A stretch of 64,000 bases of DNA from Limibacter armeniacum (GTDB lineage: Bacteria; Bacteroidota; Bacteroidia; Cytophagales; Flammeovirgaceae): positions 248,001 to 312,000 of the forward strand of contig NZ_JBAJNO010000008.1 in assembly GCF_036880985.1 (NCBI RefSeq), in the 5' to 3' direction. The notes under the pieces are model-generated. The model did no database searches. It saw only the letters and a list, made by a program, of their open reading frames with translations, and was not told where the DNA came from. Both the position numbers and the translations under genes were made by a program. Below, piece after piece: positions 9,901 through 16,085 of the stretch. Positions within the stretch are counted from its first letter, which is position 1, and every line of letters begins with the position of its first letter.

Positions 9901-11112
9901 GTGACAATTGACGGTAGGGGAACGATAGAATATATCAACCCATCTGCGGTGAAGCTATGGGGGTATAAACCATCAGAAGTGCTAGGTCAGAATGTGAAGA
10001 TGCTGATGGGTAGCGAACACAAAGCGAATCATGACCAGTATCTATCTAATTACCACCAAACAGGGGAGAAGAAGGTATTAGGTACCGGAAGAGAAGTTGA
10101 GTTGGTGACTAAAGATGGCCGACACGTACCAATCTTGCTGACGCTAAGTGAAGTTGTAACGGCAAATGGCAAAAGCTTTACGGCATTTGTGAAAGATATT
10201 ACGGAGCTGAAGCTAAAAGAGACAGAGCTTTATGAGATGAATGAGGAGCTGTTAACTTCAGAAGAGGAACTTCGTCAACAAAACGAAGAAATGATAGCTC
10301 AAAAAGAAGCACTGGCTGAGGTAAACAGTACTTTAGAAGCGAAGGAATGGAAGATTCAGCAAAGTATTTTGGCTGCGGAATCTATTCAGCAGGCAGTATT
10401 GCCTCAGAAGGATAGACTGGACAATTTACTGAACTCTTACTTTGTACTTTATAGACCAAAAGACATTGTTTCAGGAGATTTCTATTGGCTTCGAAAAGTG
10501 GAGAACAAGATCGTACTGGCAGTGGCAGACTGTACAGGACATGGTGTTCCTGGTGCATTTATGACCATGATTGGCAATAGCTTGCTGGATAAGATTATAG
10601 GTACTGAAAAGACGCTTTCACCTGCAGCAGCACTTGAATCCCTTGACCGTGAAATCAAGCATGTATTGCGTCAGGAAGAAACGGGCAATACAGACGGAAT
10701 GGATATCGCCTTGGCTGTTATGGAGCCGATAGAAGGCGGTGGCATGCGAATCACTTATGGCGGAGCGAGGAATAGTATATATTATCAGCAGCCAAATGAA
10801 TCAATTGAGAAGATTGATGGTACCAGACGTTCAATTGGTGGATTCATTTCTATCTCAAACAAAGCATTTACAGACCATGTGGTAGAGTTGGCAGCAGGTA
10901 GTAGATTCTATTTCACAACAGATGGATTTATCGACCAAAACGATGAGAACCGTAAAAGCTTTGGTAAAAAGAATTTTGCCGCTATGCTGGAGGATACAAG
11001 CCACTTACCGATCGAGATACAGCGTGAGACGGTTCTGCAGCATTTCCTCAATTACAAAGAGGGTACTGAGCAGCGAGATGATGTACTACTATTAGGGGTA
11101 GAAGTAAACTGA
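6937..11112 (+). CDS. GAF + multi-PAS (FixL-like repeats) sensor with C-terminal SpoIIE/PP2C phosphatase
   Basis: 1391 aa, soluble, no signal or membrane segment. Order: N-terminal GAF (about 20-185), one NY-type PAS (about 215-325), five nearly identical FixL-like PAS domains (about 370-1095), a coiled coil and a SpoIIE phosphatase (about 1130-1391; motifs SGDFYW, ADCTGHG, GMDIALA, QRDDVLL). Each FixL-like unit contains NHDQYLSNY followed by GTGRE; His429, 585, 720, 876 and 1032 each have an Arg exactly 20 residues later, the spacing of the haem-ligand His200 and distal Arg220 of Bradyrhizobium FixL. Haem or oxygen sensing is therefore plausible but unproven, since many non-haem PAS domains look similar. 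It heads the second operon and is the probable phosphatase for the SiaC-like protein at 11765. The start ATG at 6937 gives a sensible N-terminus before the GAF fold. Confidence 0.93.
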   Translation: MYTLKNQISERQDIQWNVFVKTLHELIARLEDGNHDWTFFVNYVSKRLAEVTKSSRAGIWMYSESKQTFESISLYDSDRQIPNQEIHLSKQDIPGFFEAFQNGEIIKADRALEHALTTQLAEVYLLPTGIQSVLYIPISYGGKLYGMVGLEFKHIIRMWTAEEVLLLTSTANILSVSRRFQIEYGKYFNLVSDQDDTQATRKNHNERERLDLKEKELKVILDTIERNNYLVRFSPEGVVTYVSEAFLNFVGLTEDVVLGSNAAEFIAQGEETSPEENEEVNRRLGNGEIVEQDLELHVPRGSFWVHVAYSAIISPEGDILEIIGLYTDITELKTHDIALREKNEELLTSEEELRQQQEEILAQQEATEAEKDRIKAILDGCVDAVVTIDGRGTIEYINPSAVKLWGYKPSEVLGQNVKMLMGSEHSTNHDQYLSNYHHTGEKKVIGTGREVELVTKDGRRVPILLTLSEVETSSGKSFTAFVKDITEQKRKEKELREKNEELLTSEEELRQQQEEILAQQEATEAEKDRIKAILDGCVDAVVTIDGRGTIEYINPSAVKLWGYEPSEVLGQNVKMLMGSEHSTNHDQYLSNYHHTGEKKVIGTGREVELVTKDGRRVPILLTLSEVETSSGKSFTAFVKDITVLKQKEAEVLAQQEATEAEKDRIKAILDGCVDAVVTIDGRGTIEYINPSAVKLWGYEPSEVLGQNVKMLMGSEHSTNHDQYLSNYHHTGEKKVIGTGREVELVTKDGRRVPIMLTLSEVETSSGKSFTAFVKDITVLKQKEKELLEKNEELLTSEEELRQQQEEILAQQEATEAEKDRIKAILDGCVDAVVTIDGRGTIEYINPSAVKLWGYEPSEVLGQNVKMLMGSEHSTNHDQYLSNYHHTGEKKVIGTGREVELVTKDGRRVPIMLTLSEVETSSGKSFTAFVKDITVLKQKEKELLEKNEELLTSEEELRQQQEEILAQQEATEAEKDRIKAILDGCVDAVVTIDGRGTIEYINPSAVKLWGYKPSEVLGQNVKMLMGSEHKANHDQYLSNYHQTGEKKVLGTGREVELVTKDGRHVPILLTLSEVVTANGKSFTAFVKDITELKLKETELYEMNEELLTSEEELRQQNEEMIAQKEALAEVNSTLEAKEWKIQQSILAAESIQQAVLPQKDRLDNLLNSYFVLYRPKDIVSGDFYWLRKVENKIVLAVADCTGHGVPGAFMTMIGNSLLDKIIGTEKTLSPAAALESLDREIKHVLRQEETGNTDGMDIALAVMEPIEGGGMRITYGGARNSIYYQQPNESIEKIDGTRRSIGGFISISNKAFTDHVVELAAGSRFYFTTDGFIDQNDENRKSFGKKNFAAMLEDTSHLPIEIQRETVLQHFLNYKEGTEQRDDVLLLGVEVN
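8050..10326 (+). repeat. Tandem 468-bp coding repeats (five FixL-like PAS units)
   Basis: The same codon string (GAC CGx ATC AAG) starts units at 8050, 8518, 8923, 9391 and 9859: spacings 468, 405, 468 and 468 bp. The short step lacks 63 bp (21 codons, three heptads) of the coiled-coil linker. Units 3 and 4 appear identical over about 380 bp (from about 9031 and 9499). The pattern indicates recent tandem amplification or gene conversion. Confidence 0.92.
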
Positions 11113-11147
11113 TTGCAATTCATTGATTTTGAAAAAAGAACAATAAA

Positions 11148-11693
11148 ATGGCTATAAATTTTGGTTTTCCATTTACGGGAGTTACTTCTGACAGCATAAT
11201 GGTCTATTATAAAGGGTCTTTTGGAGAAGAAGTATTGACAAGTGTTGGTACAAGTCTCCGAAAACACTTTGAAGAAGCTCCAAAATTGGGACGTTCAGCA
11301 TTTGCGTCTTTTGTTGAAATGGCCCAGAACATATCATTGTATTCGGCTGAGAGAAATATCTTTTCTGCCGACCAAAAGAGTAATGGTGTTGGATCTTTCT
11401 TGGCAGAAGACCTAGATGATCGAATTCGAGTGACAGCGACCAACCTTGTAAATGAAGAGCAACAGGCAGAAGTGTTGCGAAAGGTCAAAAAGGTGAACGA
11501 GATGGAGCTTAAAGACTTGAAGTTGTGGAGAAGGGAAATCCTGAAAAACCCTCCAGAAAAGGAAGGACATCAGGGTGGAGGTATCGGTTTGCTTGAAATA
11601 GCATTGAAATCAGGCTCACCGATTGAAGCCGAAATTTCATATGTGAATAATGAATTCGCATTCCTTTCACTTTCTGTGTACTTGAATAAGTAA
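11148..11693 (+). CDS. SiaB-type protein kinase (DUF6272-like), copy 2
   Basis: 181 aa, paralogue of the gene at 5449. It keeps the N-box-like EMAQN and the HQGGGIGLLE glycine lid, so it is probably an active SiaC kinase. The ATG follows an A-rich leader and lies 35 bp after the sensor stop; the first part of this spacer is nearly the same as in copy 1, evidence that the whole operon was duplicated. Differences are concentrated at the N-terminus and in the stretch after the DDR/DDK segment. Whether the two kinases discriminate between the two SiaC partners cannot be seen from sequence. Confidence 0.88.
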   Translation: MAINFGFPFTGVTSDSIMVYYKGSFGEEVLTSVGTSLRKHFEEAPKLGRSAFASFVEMAQNISLYSAERNIFSADQKSNGVGSFLAEDLDDRIRVTATNLVNEEQQAEVLRKVKKVNEMELKDLKLWRREILKNPPEKEGHQGGGIGLLEIALKSGSPIEAEISYVNNEFAFLSLSVYLNK

Positions 11694-11764
11694 TAGTGCC
11701 GATTTACACAAGTTAAGTGACATATAATCTAATACATAGCAAACAGGATCAAACGAACGTTTTT

Positions 11765-12145
11765 ATGGAATGGCTTGAAAACTATAAAGAAGGAGTCTAC
11801 AGACCTAACATATATTTTGATAAGGAAAATGGAATTTGTACTGTAAAAGGGGAGTCTTTTATGGAAAATGCAGCTCAGTTTTATAAGGAACTGTCCAATT
11901 GGATTGAGCAGTCATGCACTGAAAATATATTGCAAACCCTTCGTTTCGAAATGGAGTATTTCAATTCAAGTTCTGCAAAAGGCTTTAGGGTGATGATGCA
12001 GAAGATTCATCAGATTCAAATTGATGGATATGGCTTAAAAGTCCTTTGGTGCTTTCCGGAAGAGGATGACAACGATATGGAGATGGAAGGCGAAGATTTG
12101 ATTGAGGATACAGCAGTAGAAATGGAACTATTGCAAATGGCTTAA
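11765..12145 (+). CDS. SiaC-type regulatory phosphoprotein (DUF1987-like), copy 2
   Basis: 126 aa, same length as copy 1. An in-frame GTG at 11717 would add 16 residues, but the ATG at 11765 gives the MEWLENYKEG start shared with copy 1, so I prefer it. The EYFNSSSAKGF acceptor segment is unchanged, as is the acidic tail (EEDDNDMEMEGED). Divergence from copy 1 is mainly around residues 42-60. It ends the second operon and is followed by a strong terminator. Predicted to be phosphorylated by the SiaB-type kinase at 11148 and dephosphorylated by the sensor phosphatase at 6937; both assignments are inference from gene order. Confidence 0.9.
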   Translation: MEWLENYKEGVYRPNIYFDKENGICTVKGESFMENAAQFYKELSNWIEQSCTENILQTLRFEMEYFNSSSAKGFRVMMQKIHQIQIDGYGLKVLWCFPEEDDNDMEMEGEDLIEDTAVEMELLQMA

Positions 12146-12161
12146 TCAGCAACAACCATAA

Positions 12162-12196
12162 CCCCTTCAGGTCAAGTTACCTGAAGGGGCTTTTTT
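12162..12196. terminator. Terminator at convergent gene ends
   Basis: Perfect 11-bp stem (12162-12172 with 12179-12189), 6-nt loop, then C plus six T on the + strand. It ends operon copy 2. The minus-strand neighbour's stop codon (12195-12197) starts inside the T-tract. Confidence 0.88.
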
Positions 12197-12890
12197 AGGG
12201 TTTTACCCAATTGGAAAGTGTTTCAGTGAGTACTTTCTTAATCTCCATATCCATAGTATTATGCTTGCTGAACTTTTGATTGACTTCCAATTCCACCCCT
12301 AGATAACCTTTAGGGTACTTTTTTCTGAGGTATGTTGTCAATCCGTCAGCCGTACCAAGGTAGGGGTAGTTCATTCTTACTTTAAACCTTGGGTTTAGGG
12401 CATTGATATGTTGTTTCCATTCCATCGCCCAACTTTTTTCCAATTCCTTTTTGGGATCATAAAGCAACCCGATATCCGCAGTGCGAATACGTCCATTCAG
12501 TATTGGAGTAAAAGAATGTACAGAAAGGTGAAGCACCTGATAGCTTTGGTTGATTAATCTGGACACTTCATGTTCAACCTTGTTTCTGTAAGGCAAGTAA
12601 TACTGCTCAATAATCAGTTGCTTTTCCTTTTGATCAAGTAGAAGGGTAAAAGGGGAAAACAACTGTGTATGATGTAAAGAACGATTTAACTCAATCAAAA
12701 GGCGCGAAGTGGTTGAAGAGAGTGCAAAGGTGTGGTCAATATGTTCAGTCAAGAACTGGAACAGGTCAAGAGCACCTAAGTCATACCCCTTGTGGGATTT
12801 CAACACTTCTCTTTTTTCCATAAACAGTGTCTGATAAGCATGAGGGATTTGGTTTCCCCCATGCTCACAGGTAATGATCAGCGCTTTCAT
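12195..12890 (-). CDS. N-formylglutamate amidohydrolase family protein
   Basis: 231 aa, cytoplasmic. The family hydrolyses N-formyl-L-glutamate to glutamate and formate (HutG-type) and includes related zinc-dependent amidohydrolases. Seen: CEHGGNQIP near the N-terminus, HKGYDLGA, SRLLIELNRS, LSVHSFTP, ADIGLLYDP and PYLGTADGLTTYLR, all typical of the fold and its metal site. The start codon overlaps the stop of the upstream GCS2 gene by 4 bp (ATGA), so translation is coupled. No histidine-degradation genes are nearby. The partners are two amide-bond-forming ligases, which suggests it removes or edits a glutamyl or formyl-glutamyl product rather than working in histidine catabolism (inference). 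Confidence 0.88.
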   Translation of the reverse strand: MKALIITCEHGGNQIPHAYQTLFMEKREVLKSHKGYDLGALDLFQFLTEHIDHTFALSSTTSRLLIELNRSLHHTQLFSPFTLLLDQKEKQLIIEQYYLPYRNKVEHEVSRLINQSYQVLHLSVHSFTPILNGRIRTADIGLLYDPKKELEKSWAMEWKQHINALNPRFKVRMNYPYLGTADGLTTYLRKKYPKGYLGVELEVNQKFSKHNTMDMEIKKVLTETLSNWVKP

Positions 12891-14116
12891 CCAAAGATGC
12901 GGTTTTCAGACAGGCAAGTAGCAAGTTCATTGAAAACCTCCTTGATGCGGGCTTCGTCAGGTTGCATACCTACTGCTTTGGAAATACGTGTAGCTAAAGA
13001 CCCTTTTGTAAAAATATGCTCCAACACCTCTTGCATCTCAGGTGCCAATCTTGAGCCCACTTTATCATAAAGGTGCATCCAGATAGCAGAAGCTTTGAGT
13101 GCCATTGCCTTTATGCCAAATAGCGCAAGGAAAGCTTCATCCCTGATAATCGCATTTTCACCTTCCTTAATCACTTTCAGGAAAAGTTCTTTAAGCCTTT
13201 GCTCATCCCATGACTGTTGAACGATTACATTGGACCATGTCTCTTCAACCATGACCTTCAATGACTCAACAATCAGCGCTGCAATGGCGATGTCAGCGGC
13301 AGGACACTCCTGCAAGTCAATAACCCTGATCTCAATAGCACCGCGGTCAAAGCGAGCAATAGCACCACGCGAGTTTAGGAAGTGGTGATCTGTAACCCCT
13401 TCCGTATCAAATGGCTTAATGGCTTCAATGATCGGCTCGAAGATCTGCTTGTGATAACTGGCTTTATCAAAAACCTTTTCAGGAACCAGTGCACCTGTCA
13501 GAATAGGTATACGCAATTGGTTCTGTAAATATGCATGCATTCGGGTATCCTTGTAGCCTGTATATTGACCATCCAATATGGGCGAACTTGCTGAAAGTGC
13601 AGGTATAATTGGTAGTAATACCCTGATAGCAGCATGTAGTTTTCCGAATTCTTCATCATTGGCAAAAGGCAAGTTGATATGCATACTTTGCAGGTTTGAC
13701 CAACCATGACCACGGCAGTCAAAAATGCGGTTGTAAAGTGCATAGATCTCGTTGTATTCATGTTGCCAAAGTTGCGTTTCCGAATCTGGGTCCATCAACG
13801 GGTGTACGGCTGTCGGCATCAGTTGGGCTTGCAAAGGAGCAAGTCTTTTGTTGATATCTGTAACCTGCTGATGGAACAGTTGTGACAGTCCGTTCAGAGA
13901 CTTGACAGGTTGAGCCGTTTTGAGCTCTACCACATGTGCTACTAACTCGTTGGACCAATCGATATCACCACATTCAATATCTGAAACATAGCTTCCTACA
14001 CGGTTATGGAAAAGCTGATCTACCACAGGTGTTACCTTGAGGGAAGATTTGTCCACCACCATATATTCCAGTTCGATGCCTGTTACCTCAAACAAGCTGT
14101 ACTTTTTGTTTGCCAT
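12887..14116 (-). CDS. Glutamate-cysteine ligase family (GCS2) protein
   Basis: 409 aa from the ATG at 14116; an in-frame TTG at 14125 would add three residues. GCS2 enzymes are ATP-dependent carboxylate-amine ligases that use the gamma-carboxyl of glutamate. Visible family features: GIELEYMVVD at the start, QSMHINLPF, an RGAIARFDRGAIEIRVIDLQ segment (about residues 250-270), where the nucleotide and metal ligands lie. The 29-bp overlap with the upstream ATP-grasp gene and the 4-bp overlap with the downstream amidohydrolase show one operon. True glutathione synthesis would need a separate glutathione synthetase; the neighbour is RimK-like, so the product may instead be another gamma-glutamyl amide (inference). 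Confidence 0.87.
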   Translation of the reverse strand: MANKKYSLFEVTGIELEYMVVDKSSLKVTPVVDQLFHNRVGSYVSDIECGDIDWSNELVAHVVELKTAQPVKSLNGLSQLFHQQVTDINKRLAPLQAQLMPTAVHPLMDPDSETQLWQHEYNEIYALYNRIFDCRGHGWSNLQSMHINLPFANDEEFGKLHAAIRVLLPIIPALSASSPILDGQYTGYKDTRMHAYLQNQLRIPILTGALVPEKVFDKASYHKQIFEPIIEAIKPFDTEGVTDHHFLNSRGAIARFDRGAIEIRVIDLQECPAADIAIAALIVESLKVMVEETWSNVIVQQSWDEQRLKELFLKVIKEGENAIIRDEAFLALFGIKAMALKASAIWMHLYDKVGSRLAPEMQEVLEHIFTKGSLATRISKAVGMQPDEARIKEVFNELATCLSENRIFG

Positions 14117-15587
14117 TCTTAGCAACTGATATTTTATCTTCTATTTTATTTTTAAGTGACTGCATTATCAGCAGATATAGCTCATCCTTGAGCAGGAAGT
14201 CTTCAACGCCCGCATCAATACTTGGGTTGTCGTTGACTTCAATAATAATAGGCTTGCCATTTACCTCTTTGACATCCACTCCAAAGAGGCCATCCTTGGC
14301 AATCAGGGAACAGGCTTTTAGAGAAACCTCCAGTATGTCTGCAGGAACTTCTTCTGCTGGAACACAATCAAAATCCCCTTCTTTTTCCTGCTTCGTACGG
14401 CTGTTCCAGTTATAAATCTGCCAATGTCCTTTAGCCATATAGTAACGGCATGCATAAATGACTTTGCCATCCAATACACCAATTCTCCAATCAAAGTCAG
14501 TGTAGGCATACTCCTGAGCAATGATCAGGTCTGATTCCTTGAATAATGCTTTCAAGGTAGCCTCCAACTCTTCTTTGGTCTTTACTTTTTTTACCCCCAA
14601 TGAAAAGCTCGAGTCTGGTAGCTTCAGTACACATGGCAATCCAAGGGTAGGAATAATGTCCTTCTTGTTCCGTTGGTGTACAATCATGGTCTTCGGCTGC
14701 GGAATATTATTGACCGTCAGCAGTTCTGCCAGGTAAACTTTGTTGCTGCATTTCATGATGGCATCAGGAGAGTCGATCACCACGATACCTTCTGATGCAG
14801 CACGCCTTGCGAAACGGTAAGTTTCATCGTTGACGTTAGTTGTTGTCCGTATAAACAGTGCATCAAAAGCGGACAACCTGTTGAAATCCTGTGGCTTAAT
14901 GATTTCTACAGCAAACCCGATCTTGGCAGCCATATTGGTAAACTTCTGCAACGCCTCTTTATTTGATGGCGGTGAAGGATCCTTGTCATTGATAAGGATT
15001 GCCAGATCGTAGATAGAGCTATCTTCTTTAGGCATCACATAACGTTTGCGGGCAAAGTACTCACGGGCAAACTGTTCTACATATGGAAGATGGTCTTCTG
15101 GAATATCATTTAGAGCAATGGTTCTGACGTTTTGCAGTATCCATTCCTCTTTGCTTTTAACAAACTTTGCTCTCAGCAATGGCACTTGTAGGTGCTTGTG
15201 CAGCTCACGGCAAAGCTGTACGTATTGCTTGGCTACGTTTTGTCCAAAGTAAACACTCAACTCAAACTCATTGGACTTGATCTTTTTCAGTTTTTGCTGA
15301 ATCAAGTCATATAGAGAATCCGATATTACCCTGACTAAAGCACGTGCTTCAACGTCAATAATATTTTTGACATCAGGTAACGGTTTATGTCCACGGGCTT
15401 CTGCCAACAGAGAGACATAATATCCTTTTGATTGATAGCTGTAATCTTTGCACAGGTTGAAAATCCGTACGTTTTTCAGCATTGAATAACGATTGTCAGT
15501 CAGGTAATCTTTTGGTGCAATAATATCCACTCCCTCGATGCCAAACTTCCACTGCTTAGGATTGTCAACAACAATAATTTTTCTCAT
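14088..15587 (-). CDS. RimK-family ATP-grasp ligase with RLAN-type N-terminal domain
   Basis: 499 aa from the ATG at 15587 (MRKIIVVDNP); a longer form starting at 15629 is possible but adds an unlikely leader. The N-terminal half (1-190) matches the RimK-like ATP-grasp N-terminal (RLAN) type. The C-terminal half is an ATP-grasp ligase: CVLKLPDSSFSLGV (ATP-binding loop), IAQEYAYTDFDWRIGVLDG, and FGVDVKEVNGKPIIIEVNDNPS with the Mg-binding Glu and Asn. RimK-type enzymes join amino acids, often glutamate, to peptides or proteins. First gene of a three-gene minus-strand operon with GCS2 and N-formylglutamate amidohydrolase. From memory this trio recurs in other bacteria, but its product is not known to me. 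Confidence 0.86.
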   Translation of the reverse strand: MRKIIVVDNPKQWKFGIEGVDIIAPKDYLTDNRYSMLKNVRIFNLCKDYSYQSKGYYVSLLAEARGHKPLPDVKNIIDVEARALVRVISDSLYDLIQQKLKKIKSNEFELSVYFGQNVAKQYVQLCRELHKHLQVPLLRAKFVKSKEEWILQNVRTIALNDIPEDHLPYVEQFAREYFARKRYVMPKEDSSIYDLAILINDKDPSPPSNKEALQKFTNMAAKIGFAVEIIKPQDFNRLSAFDALFIRTTTNVNDETYRFARRAASEGIVVIDSPDAIMKCSNKVYLAELLTVNNIPQPKTMIVHQRNKKDIIPTLGLPCVLKLPDSSFSLGVKKVKTKEELEATLKALFKESDLIIAQEYAYTDFDWRIGVLDGKVIYACRYYMAKGHWQIYNWNSRTKQEKEGDFDCVPAEEVPADILEVSLKACSLIAKDGLFGVDVKEVNGKPIIIEVNDNPSIDAGVEDFLLKDELYLLIMQSLKNKIEDKISVAKNGKQKVQLV

Positions 15588-16085
15588 TTGAAATATTGAG
15601 ATATAGGACATTAGCTTGAAGGCACACAAGTCAAGGTGGCCTTTTTACTATGTACTTAAACTATATATTTATAAACTAAAATGGTAATGGAGAGGCAGGG
15701 CAAAACCAGTCTTTACAGTTTGCCTGTCTTTGGTTGGAGACTCATTGGCACAAATCCCATGTGCAGGAGTCTACGGGGCGGTTTCAATGGTGAATACCTA
15801 TAGGTGATTCAGTTGTTATAATGGAAAAATGGTCATTCCGCTATCCGGAATCAAACAACCTTTTCGTGTCTCTGTTTTCGGGAGCGAATTTATAAAAAGG
15901 AATGAGATTGCAAGCTTTTTTTAAGTTTTTTATTTCATCTAGGAATAAGTTTTGCTTTGAGTCAATAAAAATCTGTACGACAATTGAATACGCAGCGTTA
16001 TTGTTGATATTTTTAAACCCTGAAATAAACCCAACATCCAATGGTTTTCACCATTATAATTTCATCTACTAATTTTTTTAGCCTT
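15588..16085. other. Gene-free region with clustered inverted repeats
   Basis: About 500 bp between divergent genes. From about 15690 to 15860 it is unusually rich in inverted repeats: a nested hairpin AGACTC/GAGTCT (15738-15743 with 15767-15772) enclosing GCACA/TGTGC (15748-15752 with 15760-15764), a perfect ACCTATAGGT palindrome at 15796-15805, and an ATTCCG/CGGAAT hairpin near 15836-15852. The stretch around 15690-15790 is more GC-rich than its flanks. It may be a structured RNA or the remnant of an inserted element. A 66-codon minus-strand ORF (15841-16041) looks spurious. Confidence 0.55.

Noticed and set aside
8050-10326. Repeats considered as a CRISPR or satellite array
   Set aside because: The repeats are 468 bp, in frame and encode PAS domains; no short repeat-spacer pattern.
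15690-15775. Possible c-di-GMP (GEMM) riboswitch or group II intron domain V
   Set aside because: A GGGCAAAACC word and a nested hairpin are suggestive, but the conserved GEMM core is incomplete, and the hairpin lacks the AGC triad and GNRA loop of domain V; no gene follows in the right place.
15841-16041. 66-codon minus-strand ORF upstream of the Sel1 gene
   Set aside because: Overlaps the promoter region of the divergent gene, has no recognisable features and lies in a hairpin-rich non-coding block.
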